A stretch of DNA of 45,874 bases from positions 478,372 to 524,245 of the forward strand of contig NW_003157227.1 of NCBI RefSeq assembly GCF_000003605.2. The letters run 5' to 3'. The stretch is from Saccoglossus kowalevskii. Lineage: Eukaryota; Hemichordata; Enteropneusta; Harrimaniidae. Positions within the stretch are counted from its first letter, which is position 1. Each line of letters begins with the position of its first letter. The translations under genes were made by a program, and so were the position numbers. Below the pieces are notes generated by a model. It was not told the DNA's origin. It ran no database searches and was given only the letters and a program-made list of their open reading frames with translations. Below are positions 1-11,210 of the stretch, one piece after another.

Positions 1-155
1 GCATGTAGGTATTAATCAAATTAGATGCAAATGTTGCCCTCCAAGACCAATCACAACGCATGCAGGTAGGTACTATTCAAATTAGATGCAAATGTTGCCC
101 TCCAAGGCCAATCAGAACACATGCAGGTAGGTATTATTCAAATTAGATGCAAATG
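1..155. repeat. 61-bp tandem repeat, about 2.5 copies, each with an octamer motif
   Basis: Three successive units share GTAGGTAYTA, TTCAAATTAGATGCAAATG and, in the first two, GCCCTCCAAG followed by CCAATCA. The POU octamer ATGCAAAT falls at 25-32, 86-93 and 147-154, giving an exact 61-bp period. The array runs off the left edge, so the copy number is a minimum. The third unit stops matching just after its octamer. Octamer and CCAAT boxes are known transcription-factor sites, but regulatory use here is only a possibility. Confidence 0.85.
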
Positions 156-223
156 TAGTGACTCTCATTTCTGGGACAAGAAAATTCCCTTTTTGGCAAA
201 AGATCATTCTACTACTATTTGAA

Positions 224-410
224 TACTGTAAACCAAAAATGTTCATAATTTTATGACATTCATGAAGACAAAGTTTTGTAAAAGTCACTGCCACTCAGTG
301 TCATATAATCCTATAACAATTTTGACTGCTACAAAATTTCTCAATTTCAACTGACCTGCGAAATTTGCAAAAAAATTTTCTCTGGTGGAGTTTTTAAATG
401 GGTCACAGTA
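224..410. mobile_element. Foldback (MITE-like) element, CTGTAAA family
   Basis: The segment begins TA-CTGTAAACC and ends GGGTCACAG-TA, so short imperfect inverted ends are flanked by TA on both sides, as for Tc1/mariner-type miniature elements. Inside, AATTTTATGACATTCATGAA and CTGCTACAAAAT recur in slightly changed form in the element at 28647-28855, which supports one family. No coding capacity is seen. Confidence 0.5.
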
Positions 411-630
411 ATTAATTTTTAATGATCTTCAGTGATTTACAACAATGCATCCAGGATCCATGTTACTATAGAAACAAGGATAAAGAATAAACACTGAAGT
501 GTCTTGCAGGCTGTTTGGTGAATTAAGAGAAAGATATTCTAAAGTATTTGTAAATACTAGTATATCAAATTACCGTAGTTGGCGATGAGCAGCTTAACAG
601 CAATGTTGATGTATGTTTTCATTCTTTTAG

Positions 631-1829
631 ATGCTCGACCTCTCAGCATTAGTAAATCATTTAAAGAAGAAGTTAGACCGCCAGATGTTCCAATAAAACA
701 GGTATGCTTCAGACTTTCAGACAATATATGTTTACTTGTTTTGGCTGTAGGTGTATAAAACTTTATCACATGCAGTATCTCCACAGTGCGACATATGACT
801 GAAGAGATACTAAATGCACATCACTTTAATAGTTTGACATCACATACCAGTACTACTAAACTTTTTTTTTTATTGTATGCATCACAAGAAGGCCATCTGA
901 AGCTTCCCAGTTAGTTTGTCCTGATACGGCATCACATGATGTGAATTGAAAATTGTTCGCCATATTAAAATGAAATATCACAAACAAGCATTTTTGCAAC
1001 AATAAAATTAGCATACAAGTCTTGCTAATAATCTATTTGAAATGGGTGTTGTTATTTTTTTTTCTAGAATTATTATGCAATCTTATTCAATGCTTGAAAA
1101 ATGTTTGCCATATTGGAATGAAATATCACAATCAAATTTTGACAAAAATTCAAATATATGTCTTGTCAATGATCCGATTTTTCAAACAGCATGATAGTTT
1201 GTTCTACAAATCAAGGATGACCAAATGGTAAAAATAAAAAAAGACATCAAATTTTAAACCTTTTTTCTAATCTGGAATCAGATGGATTGGATTTCAATCA
1301 AACTTGGTACCTATGTTAGACATTATGTGACTTTTTGTTTTTGGAGATCTGATTCAAAATGGCCGTCTGCTAGTCATTATGTATTCAGAAATGCATATTT
1401 TTAATATGTCTGTCCCAATCATGTTAAAACTTCACACTTACTTCAGGTCATGTGTATCCATGTACATTTGTTTCGCAGTCCAATTGAAGATGGTCAAATG
1501 GTATCTATTTTAAAGCCAACAAAATCAAATAAATCAGGTCCTGATTCAAAATGGCTGACATGTTTCATTTTTGTTTTGTTTTTTGTTTACTATTGCATGA
1601 CAGGGACTTTATTTGCATTTGTTTTTATTCACAGAGAGACAGATCCCGATCAGTATCACCACCTCCCCTACCACCTAAACCTTTGGTTAGTCCTGGCATG
1701 AAACCAGTTACAAGACAAACAACTGTTCATGGGTATTCTTCTCCTACTACACCACAAACCATTTCCAGTCAGTCATTCAACAGGCGACCAGTGCCGCCAA
1801 CGCCAACAGAACAGTCACCCTCAACTTGA
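631..1829 (+). CDS. Last two coding exons of an unidentified gene with a proline-rich tail (partial)
   Basis: Two exons can be read. Exon 631-701 follows a TTCTTTTAG acceptor and ends CAG|GTATGC. Its phase (two bases completing a split codon) gives ARPLSISKSFKEE.. ending ..DVPIKQ. Exon 1635-1829 follows a TTTTTATTCACAG acceptor and continues in frame as RDRSRSVSPPPLPPKP, then ends ..TPTEQSPST with TGA at 1827-1829. Other frames of the first exon hit a stop, and the join is phase-0. The tail is rich in Pro, Ser and Thr. PPLPPK matches the PxLPxK ligand of Crk/CrkL-type SH3 domains, and a second proline motif, RRPVPPTP, follows. The rest of the gene lies left of the window. A DOCK1-like guanine-nucleotide exchange factor would fit (Crk-binding C-terminal tail), but other adaptors or exchange factors have such tails. 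The family is not established. The 933-bp intron carries a dispersed repeat. Confidence 0.6.
918..1630 (+). repeat. Dispersed modular repeat, copy in the intron of the left-edge gene
   Basis: The intron contains repeated modules. A block beginning GTTYGCCATATT and running through AATGAAATATCACAA occurs at about 955 and 1103 (148 bp apart). GATTCAAAATGGCYG occurs at 1351 and 1543. GGATTTCAATCAAACTTGGTAC (about 1287-1308) is typical of the same family. Related modules occur at 3800-4085 and 29408-30050. It has no coding capacity, and a long plus-strand open frame into the last exon at 1551 is intron read-through. Confidence 0.55.
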
Positions 1830-1846
1830 CACAAAGATAGATGGTA

Positions 1847-1852
1847 AATAAA
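1847..1852 (+). terminator. Candidate poly(A) signal AATAAA of the left-edge gene
   Basis: AATAAA starts 18 bases after the stop codon. Two further AATAAA hexamers follow at 1889-1894 and 2032-2037, and the later ones would give a more usual 3' UTR length. Sequence cannot tell which is used. Confidence 0.4.
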
Positions 1853-2052
1853 GAAAAGTGTAACGATTGATTTCCAGTAAGCATCTATAATAAAATGAAT
1901 TATATTACAGTAGTGTAATATTCGCACATGCTGTCAAAGACGTGTCAGTTACATGGACAGTAGCAGTCAATCAAAACAATGATGTTACTGTGTTTCAATT
2001 TGTATCAATTTATAACAAATGTTTCATTTTTAATAAAATTGTGATTTTGCAT

Positions 2053-2790
2053 TTACATGGGGAATAGTAGTATAATAATTGTAGTCAAATATTTAATCTT
2101 TCCTGACATGGAATTTTATTTAGTTGTCATAATTCAGTTTCTTTACTTTGAGTCGGTGAAAAAAAACACGGCACAATTGGTCTTCAGCTGTGTTTTTGAC
2201 AAAACTTTCTGAATAGGGTTGTGTGTTTTGGTACACTGTACTATTCAAATTTCTAAAGAGTTTGTAAATATGGTGATTTAATTTTACTTAACAGCTTACT
2301 TGTAAATAGGAATGTATGCAATATTTTGTTTGAAAGCTATATAACTCATAACTTACTGCAATGGGAGAGGACATTTTTAGTGGTGTTTTGTTTTCTTCTT
2401 TTTCTCAACTGACTGCCAGTTAAATGTTGTACATATGCTGAATATTTCCAAAATTGTGGATATTATAACAAGTCTTCCACATATGCTCATCTAAATAATT
2501 ATCTGCTTTTATAACCTTTTCACCACCAGACTTTCTCGTCCTAACTTTTTCTGTACTTTTTTTTTAATATTCTTCAATATTTCTGGAAATGAACTCTAAT
2601 TTTAGAGCCAACAAACAACATTTGAGCCAATTTTCAGTTTTTACCCAAAAAAATTGGCTATTTTTGCCCCAAACTTCTGAAGGAAAGTGCAGACTATAAA
2701 CGGGACTATTTTGTGAATTTGTGATGAAAAGATGGAACTGGTGGTGAAAAGATTAATGTATTTGTAAGATACTTGCATTTTTATTTTCAG
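2053..2790. other. 3' flank of the left-edge gene, no feature seen
   Basis: AT-rich sequence with scattered T runs. No exon-like open frame with flanking splice signals and no inverted repeat was recognised on either strand. Confidence 0.5.
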
Positions 2791-2793
2791 CTG

Positions 2794-2926
2794 TATATTT
2801 GTGTCTTCCATCTGAAAAGTGGCTGTTGATTTTTAACTGCCTCTTCCCTCCGCATACTATATTTGTGTCTTCCATCTGAAAAGTGGCTGTTGATTTTTAA
2901 CTGCCTCTTCCCTCCGCATACTATAT
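2794..2926. repeat. Perfect 64-bp tandem duplication
   Basis: TATATTTGTGTCTTCCATC through CTCTTCCCTCCGCATAC appears twice back to back. GTGTCTTCCATC starts at 2801 and again at 2865, so the period is 64 bp. No difference between the copies was seen, so the duplication is young or an assembly artefact. Confidence 0.9.
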
Positions 2927-3036
2927 TTGTGACAACAGTTGCATATTCTCAAACGTATTCTTGTTTCATCACTGTGACCACATTTTTGTCTGCTTTTCAA
3001 AGTAAGATAAAATATTGTAAACTGTTTAATTAACCA

Positions 3037-3178
3037 GGGAGTCATCACCTGCGCATGCGTCAGATGGCCGCAGAGTGTCATTGTTTACAAACAAGAGTCT
3101 ACCCATGGGCCTTTGCGTTTTTAGCAATTATCATCACTTGGAACTCAATTCCTGTGCGTGCGCAGGTGACGACCCTCC
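3037..3178. mobile_element. 142-bp foldback element with NRF1-like inverted ends
   Basis: The left arm 3037-3060 (GGGAGTCATCACCTGCGC then ATGCGT) and right arm 3154-3178 (GTGCGTGCGCAGGTGACGA then CCCTCC) are inverted copies with a few mismatches, separated by about 93 bp. TCACCTGCGCAYGC is shared exactly in both arms. Each arm contains a TGCGCAYGC core like the NRF1 site. No TSD was recognised. It may be a MITE or a divergent pair of bound sites. Confidence 0.6.
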
Positions 3179-3189
3179 CACTTTAATAT

Positions 3190-3800
3190 GGACAACATTG
3201 TAAAAAGGAGTAGGTCAGCCATGCATAATTCATGCAATATGGTAAACAAAAAATGTGCTTATAAATACAATGCAAGCCATTTTATATACCCAGTTATTTT
3301 CCAAGATCCATAAAAATGGTATTCTCCGCACATCTATTCAGCTTGTCAAATAAACCTGTACAAATCATTTAAATATATTTTGATACAAACAAAAACTATT
3401 ATTTCTAATGTAAAATAGTAGTAGATACGTTTCAGCAATTTTTTCTGCACTTCAGGTGAGAGCCATGCTGCGTCATTGAACAGCTGCCTTATAGTCACTT
3501 ACATTAAAGTATTTGGTAACTATCAACCAATAGTAATCAGAAAATTGTATTAGTTATTTAGAAGTATGAAACCATTCAGGAAATCTTGCTTCCATCCACC
3601 TACCATTGTGTGCAAGATCAAATTTTATTCAAATTGCATGATTGCAGTCCCAGTATATATATATATATATGCAGTAGTCAATGCTGAATTCAAACCACAG
3701 AAATTCCATAATTTTACAATGTATATTTACAATATTCATAATAATATATATAATGCTTTTGCATATAACATTTCTGGGAATCAAATATGGTACAATGTTT
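3190..3800. other. Spacer with a short (AT)n tract
   Basis: No gene was recognised. A (TA)n run lies at about 3654-3670. Short open frames here on both strands are AT-rich and have no splice context or similarity I recognise. Confidence 0.5.
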
Positions 3801-4085
3801 TTACTTGTGTGTGAAGCATTCAATGGTTACTTTGTCTGTCTGTATTTTTATGTGTGTATGTATGCCTTCCTGCTTTTCTGTTCCACTGATAACACAAGAA
3901 CTATTGACTCTGTTTCAATCAAACTTTGTTCAAACAAGCTTTTGGATAATGCAAATACCTATATATGTTTGAAGTCTACAAATAAATCAGCCAATTTTAA
4001 GTTGTTCCACATATCTCAAGAACCACTCGTCAGATTTCAATGAAACTTGGGTAAATGTGTGATCTGGGTAATCCGCATGTTTTAG
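3800..4085. repeat. Dispersed modular repeat, second copy
   Basis: GTCTGTCTGTATTT, TTGACTCTGTTTCAATCAAAC and TCTCAAGAACCACTCGTCAG followed by ATTTCAATGAAACTTGGG have the same wording as modules in the copies near 1.3 kb and 29.5 kb. The copy is short and diverged. Open frames across it are not taken as genes. Confidence 0.45.
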
Positions 4086-4089
4086 TTTG

Positions 4090-6183
4090 GGAATGGAATC
4101 TGTGCATATTAATTGCTTTAATTTGTATATATTAATCAAGTACCACTTAGCATAGCAATATTTAAGTGAAGCTTAGAACATAGGTGATCGAGGATACTCC
4201 ACGAGACACAAACGTGCAATCATTAGTTTTCTTTCTGTTATAACCTACTTAGACAAAGGGTATTAGTCACCACATGGCATCCTGCTTGATAAAGGATCTA
4301 TAGCGATGTACACAACGCATGTAAAATACATTGTCACACAAAATTCTATTGCTTCCACATTGTGCATCTCAGAGCTGTAGCTTCTTTTTTTAATAATCAT
4401 AAATTTGAAATCAATTTTTAAATATTTCATGTTTCCAATACCCTCAGCACACGGGAGTCTTTCCAAGTTTCCTTTGAATTGTATATGATTTTCCCTTTTT
4501 TCAATGACACCAGTTGTCTCAGTGCTTACACGGTACAACATTGCAAATGCTATGGAGCACATTTTTTTTACAGCTATAAAAGGCTCAAAATATTTTTGTA
4601 GAAATATTTTCTTTTCTGACAAGGAACTAATAAAATATGATTTAAAGTAAATTTATATATTTGTTTTTTTCTTTTTTGGGGTTTATAAGGATGTTTCAAC
4701 ACTGTCTAATGTAGAAGGATGTGGTTTCACAAATAACTGCTGGCAAGATTGATTTGAATGGGATGATGAATTATCAAGTTTTGTTTTTTTATTCCCAGTT
4801 TCTAATGGTCACAACTTGCTAAATGGGAGTTCTGGGATAATACCGATAGTTTTGTTGGAGCTGATCTGTACTGAAGTTTCTGCAGATTTATAGATGTCAG
4901 TACAAAAGCACTGTACTGTAAAATTTACATTAGAAGCTACAATCCAACAGAGGGGATGATGCTTCTATTAGAGTATCTACACATATTAGAAATGGTGAAT
5001 TTTTGGTTTTCAATATATGTAGTTCAAAATGAATGAATGGGGAGTGTATTAAAAATACTTCACATACATGTATCATGCTGCATTCAAAATCACGTGCAGC
5101 TTGAATTAAATTTCAGGTAAACACTGCATATATACACAACACCATGCCCCGTCCAGTAACCGTAAACTAAAGTCTGCTTTTTTTAAATTGGAATTTGATA
5201 CATGTTAAGTAATATAACATGATCTATGTAGTATAAACTTGTATCTATAAACTTGATTGCATTCAATCGGGCATGGCATACAGCTCTTGAACAGCATTCA
5301 TTCAAAAAAAAATGGTCACCAGTCTGATCTGAAAAACAAAATTACGTGTATCAATACTACACAAAATCTGTCCTGGCACAACCGAGATCCAGTCAGATGC
5401 CTTATTTAACCTCAAAATAGCCATCATTCACTAGTTCTGAATTAAATACATGGGTGTGAAGTTTAAATCTTATCAGTCAAGGGCATGCAAATGATATTTC
5501 TCTGGAACAGCAAAAACTGTCAGTAATACTAAACCTAAAAATCAGTCGGCCATTTTAATCTGATCTGCAAGAAAAATTATGTGCATCAAAAACCCATAAT
5601 ATTCAATGTAAACACAAACTTTGAAAAAAAATGTCCATGCCTGACCAGGATGTGTTTCCTAAATGGCAGAAATTATTGTGATGCATTTTAGCACATATTA
5701 GTAAATCAGATTGTTAAAACTGAACTAGCACATGTATCCAAAGATGTGCGAGTCTATATATACTCATGTTTGCGCAACGTGTATACACTCAAAAGCAAGA
5801 CACGATAAGACACATTATGTTTCGCAATCCATTTAAACATCACTGGTTGCAAATTTTGTAATAAAAATTCTCATGTCCTATGGTATTAATTACCACTAAG
5901 ACATCAATATTTATTTACAATATCAGTTTGTGTTTGACACAAAGATTAAAAATCACCATTTTGTTTTTAAAATTCGCCCAGTAATACCAAAGATGACAAA
6001 TTTGTTTAACAAATTTTTCAGTAATTTTCTGTATATAACATGTCGAATGATTGCAATTTTTGTTAGTGACATTTTTTTATGATTTTTCTATAATTAAGCC
6101 TGGGCCCAGAAGCATAGCATTATGTGCATGCGATTTTCATAGCAACCTATCAGACTATGAATTATGACTATTATATGAAGTTA
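4090..6183. other. Non-coding spacer with one small foldback at 4915-4980
   Basis: A 119-codon minus-strand open frame at 4263-4622 has no recognisable domain and a repetitive AT-rich composition, and is not called. At 4915-4980, TACTGTAAAATTTACATTAG and, later, GCTTCTATTAGAG form an imperfect foldback related to the ones at 23765 and 35397. Nothing else is seen. Confidence 0.5.
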
Positions 6184-6298
6184 TTACGAGGATACCTCAA
6201 AGTATGCATGAAGACAGTACAGCGAGAGTATCGACCGACGTGCAGCAGTCATTACGACTGTGTACTGTCTGAGTGCATACTTTGAGGTATCCTCGTAA
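6184..6298. mobile_element. 115-bp near-palindromic foldback element
   Basis: Arms 6184-6221 and 6261-6298 (38 bp each) pair with 35 of 38 matches. The arms start TTACGAGGATACCTCAAAGT and end CCTCGTAA. The 39-bp centre has no coding capacity. A non-autonomous DNA transposon (MITE) is the simplest reading. No convincing target duplication was identified. Confidence 0.75.
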
Positions 6299-9200
6299 CA
6301 TTATTATTATCTTTTCCTTCCAACGATACATCATGGGAATGCCGAAATCCAAAATATTTGGAATAGAATCTTCTTTGTGTGGAGTCCGGTCAAACCCTGG
6401 TGGCAGCCATGTTTGTTTTTATTATTAAAGGACGCTTACATGCGTAATCATTCCATATTTGGAATTCGCATTTCCTAATATGGTAGGATGAAAATAGCGC
6501 AAAATTACGGCACGCTGTAACTTATGGCGTTACGGTGACAGATGTATAATATATAATAATGCACAATGTTTTCATCTTACAATCCATTCTAATATGTCAG
6601 ACAGGCAGCATTTTTGTTTTTTTTAAATTGTTGAAATTGCATAGATTGATCTGTTCAAAGTCAGTACATGTGCGTCCAGTAAAGCGCACCCACTTTTGGT
6701 TTTTGAGACAACTTGTGGCTGTCAAGACAAGACGTTATACACAACTAACATTCCAATAAGCTGCTGGTGCAAGTCAGTTCATTTTCTGTTAGTGGGATTA
6801 ATATTTAACCCTTTCAATTAAGTGAAGCCTTACAATCCACGGAAGTCTTCACAATGTCGAACCTTATCTTCATGGCAATAATAGGCAAGCATCATTTTCG
6901 TTTGGTTCTGATTGCACGTAGCTTTGTACAAGTGATAGCAAGGGTCACGCGTAGGATGATGGGTAAAGCACTTGGAGTAGAATAGAGTACAGATAACAAT
7001 TATTGTTCAGTAAACTGTAGCAGCACTGGAGTCCTTTCTAACAAATTTATTGTACCACGCAGTTCGTGGTATCGTGAGAACTTGCATTAAGAATATCGCA
7101 ATTACAACCATGTCTATCACTGTACTCTCTGTTCCTTACCACAAAATCTTGGATAATTAGGAGACAGTATTTGGTTCATTCAAATCTGTATTCACCAGTT
7201 GATGTGTACCATCAACATATATCAAACAGACACAATTTCCATGGCTCGAATATGACGATGAATGTTGGTATCCAAATTTCCAGCTCATAAACTGGGCATT
7301 ATTAGCATCGATGCGATACACGGTCGAGCACAATCATTGTGATTTACATCCTTGCGAAATGACAACAACAAGATCAGCACTTTTTTTGAGATGATGACAC
7401 TGTGAATGATTTAATTCATTAATTGATGCAATTATATCTCCGAGTCTGGATTTACAAAGCAAATCCAACAACATGAATTTCTGTAAAGTAGCATCCAAGT
7501 CTATTACAAAGCCCTACATATGCGTTCACTATATATATATAAAGAGTTCAACAGTGCTGTAGGAAATCTTCTTTTGCATGCAGAGCTAGCTGGCAGTCGA
7601 TGTCAAAATTCAGGACTCCATGTGCATGACAATTGGTCTTCGGAGAGGACATTCAATTCATTTCTAAGCCTAGAGCAAAGACTATCAATATAGTATCTTT
7701 GCAAGAATAAGCTGTGAAGCCCTGAATTTCTATACATAAAAAATACATTTCTAAAATAACACTCCAATTCTTAGAGAAGGAGAACAAAAAAAAATTCTAT
7801 GATATCCAACCTACATTGTCAACAAATAGTTTGTTTCAGAAATCACATTTCTATGGCAACATTGTTATGCATACGTATGCCGTATTCTAATTGAGATCAT
7901 AGGGGGAAAATATACATTACATCACAATAATAGGTTTCTTAATAAAAAAAAGGATTTTTCTATGATTCCAAAGCTTGTACATTTCAGCATTACATTTTGG
8001 ATACTTCCTCTTTCAAATATGTTATACAGTGAAACCTGTCCTAATTTCCAAAAATCAAACAATCTTTTTAGTAAATGAACACATTTACCTGTATAAACGA
8101 ACTGTCCCATTGGCATTTGCTTTAAGACAGGTTGCAGTGTATATTTGAAACTCTTCATACCACACAAGAAAGATGAAGTCTTTCAGCCAAACGTGTAACA
8201 GAAATAAAAACCAAGCTGTTTACTCAGAAAGCAATATTCTTTTCAAGAAGAGCACAAAATTTTGTTTTTTCAAAACTTGACGACAACAATTCCTTGTAAA
8301 TGCTCTTCTTCATTTACCAGAAAGAGAAAGAATTCAAATGGTTAAAAAATAGCCATGGGTTAGGTGTACTAAATCCCAAATTTGCTATCCAAACTGCTTT
8401 GTTGCATGTCCATTTCAAATCTAGCAGTATCGATGCCACTTTAAAAAAAGTTTCATCTAAAGGCATATGAATATGTACAGCAACTGCCTTTGTCAGTGCA
8501 CCAAGACAAGTAAGTTACTGCTTAGTATATTTGAAATGCAAAGGATAATGCCATTAAAATGGAACTTTCCTACCACCTATACATGTACAGTGTAAACCTG
8601 GTAAGTAATAAACAGAGTTGATGTGTAATTGCTGAAAAGTGGTTCAATTCAACTTTCAGGCAATGTCATCAACATAGTTTATTAATATTAAGGATGTTAA
8701 ACGTATGTACCTGTAGTAAAGTAATTCAAATTCAATATTTAAAAGTTTTTCAGGAACCTAAGATGCAGTTGGGTCTGATTGCCATACCATACATGCTCCA
8801 TTAGTAGAGCATGTGCTCAGGTACGTGACAGAGGCATGTCTGCGTTCAAAATGAGTTTTATTTTAATGATATTGTTTAAAGTAATTACAATTTCTTGTTT
8901 ACGTTGAACTTCTGTTGGAGATGTGATTCTAATCACAAATCAAACCCAACTACATCTTGTATAAATCCATGAGGTTTCAAGCATATTTTATTTCAAGCAA
9001 ATAAACTGAATAATCCATCTGATCTAAAAACGAGCTGACCGGGAAACATTGGACAACAGTATAATGGGAAACCCTATAATATCAGATTCATTGCAATTCA
9101 AGTGTACCGTGGTAACATTTCCATTTGCCAGAAATAAGGAAAGTAATTTATCAAAACTGATATCAGAAGATCCAATTTATCCCATATTGTTTTTGATCCA

Positions 9201-9770
9201 TTGAAAGCCCATACGCTAATGTAAATGACATGGATTTGTCTTTGGTCAGATATAGACATACTTCAATGATCTAGCATATTATATATATGCAATTTCTGGA
9301 TTATGTGGTTATGGTACAATGTACCTTCTTTTTACAACATTTTTCTAATTTGACAATGCACAAGAACTTGTGATTCACTTGTGAAAATATTATTTTTGGC
9401 ACAAAAATTAAAAAAGCTTCAAATGTTTCTGGTATCACAATGTGTTCAATTAATATTGACCAAAAAAAGTGGCATCAACCACCAGATCAGAGATAACTGT
9501 TGTTCCATTACAGGGATTACAAGGTATTAGTGAGTTTTGACAACTAATTAACATTCTTAGTACCAGGAGTATATACAATTCATGGCAAATTAAAAATTAT
9601 ACACATTTTGCATTATACACAAAGAAAAAATAAATTCTTTGTAAATGCTTATGATTCTGAGTAAGAATACCGTGTCCAGTGTGTCCATCAGTGATTTTCA
9701 ACCATAATGTTAGCCTACTCGATAATAAACAGAATTCGTCCGCAATGAACATTCATGACGATACATGTAT
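6299..9770. other. Non-coding spacer, no gene seen
   Basis: 3.5 kb without a coding region I can support. Small structures only: a 7-bp-stem hairpin TACCACG/CGTGGTA at 7053-7071 and an AT run near 7530. An 81-codon minus-strand frame at 7922-8167 has no recognisable domain. Distal 3' UTR of the minus-strand RBM15 gene is unlikely to reach this far. Confidence 0.5.
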
Positions 9771-9963
9771 TACTGTGAGCGAAAAAGCAACATAAGCAGT
9801 AGTTTTGCATTACAGCTCAGTGCTTTGCTAACAAGGTAGCAATATTGATGTGAGCATTCTATTTAATATAAACAGTTGCATCAATATTGCTATTGTTTCA
9901 CAAAACTGTGAGCTATATTGCAATGCCGGTAATGTTGATTGGGTTGCTTTGTTGTTCACAGTA
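9771..9963. mobile_element. 193-bp foldback MITE with TA ends and long arms
   Basis: The left end TA-CTGTGAGCGAAAAAGCAAC and right end GGGTTGCTTTGTTGTTCACAG-TA are inverted copies. The arms continue for roughly 80 bp with indels, down to a perfect inner TAGCAATATTGATG / CATCAATATTGCTA pair around 9852 and 9886. TA on both sides and CTGTGA ends point to a Tc1/mariner-derived miniature element. Confidence 0.75.
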
Positions 9964-11110
9964 GAGAGAAATCACCGTACTATTTTTTGAAAAAATTGTA
10001 TTAGTTATTAGGTTTTGAATTTTTTATTTTTTGAACACCAAAGCAGGGTACTTGTTTCTAGAAATAGATGAAAATAAATTAAATAATTTGTTTATTGTGT
10101 TCTATGGAAACAATGATTTTTTCCCCAATTCTAAGAATTATGAGTAGGCTTCCACCTCAAAGTCTTTTACGAGGGAACAAAATATTTCCTAAAAAATATA
10201 TTGGTTAATGCAAATACTACAAACCCTGCTTTACAGCGAGTGCAAAGATAAACTGATCATGAAAAGCACAATTAATTTTCCTTGAAACATGGCAATATCC
10301 CTGGGAACATTCCTAGCAATGTTTTTTACGACTTTTGCATTAAACCTTAAAAATGTGCATATCGAAAGTAATTTAAATGGGGGTGTTTAATTTGATACGA
10401 AATGAACATGTGGATAAAATGACAAAGTAGAAATGTTTGTGTCCAGAAGCAATGTGCTGTTGGGATTAAAAATGCTGATGTCAAAATAAAGGCTACTGAA
10501 AATGTTTCAAAAGAAATTGATGGGAAGATTTCATGATCAGTTTATTTCAGCACTGGCTGTAACTCTTGCAGTGACGAATTTCCACAAGTCACGAAAGATC
10601 TTAAACTTTTTAAATTCTGAATTACCGGTAGATGTCTATTGTAGAATACACCTGTGCACTAGCAATGTCATACTGCAAAATTGATCCCCTTTGTCCAGCT
10701 AAGTCACTACACAACGTTAACCGCGGGCCCATCTCCACTAATAATATGGAAATTGCACAGAATAGTAAACAAGGAGAGAGAAATAAATAACAGAAAATTA
10801 GCTGTTAGACTCTCCAACGTTTTCCACAAATGATTAACTGGTTTGCATATAATGAGTATAATAATGATTGCCTAGTATGAAAGTTCACAATGTTGGTCAG
10901 TAGGCCACCAGGTTAACACTTGCCAAATTGTTGTGCCAGTCAGCGTGTATCAACAGAACTCAGACAAGTAGAAGATCAATTGCAGCATGATAATGGATAG
11001 TTGTAGTCTTCAAATATCAACTCAACAAGTGTTATAACAGAACACATCAGCAATGAGAATGTAGAAACTCAGGGTAATATACTTAAGTTTGAATTACTGT
11101 AATTTGGGCA
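9964..11110. other. Non-coding spacer, no gene seen
   Basis: No coding region or strong repeat structure was recognised. A 60-codon plus-strand frame at 10502-10684 has no family resemblance and no splice or promoter context. Confidence 0.5.
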
Positions 11111-11210
11111 ACAGGCAATCAAATCATATGGTATGACTGTCCCAAAAAAATCCTATACTATTATAGGATTGTTATTTTCAGACAGCATACCTTATGATTC
11201 AAGTGCCTGT
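11111..11210. repeat. 100-bp long hairpin
   Basis: Left arm 11111-11141 (ACAGGCAATC..AATCATATGGTATGACTGTC) and right arm 11181-11210 (GACAGCATACCTTATGATTC..TGCCTGT) pair over about 30 bp with few mismatches. An inner 9-bp stem AATCCTATA/TATAGGATT (11149-11170) closes a 4-base loop. The shape fits a small MITE or a microRNA-like precursor. Sequence alone does not decide. Confidence 0.65.

Noticed and set aside
4263-4622. 119-codon minus-strand open frame
   Set aside because: No recognisable domain, no exon borders needed or seen, AT-rich chance composition.
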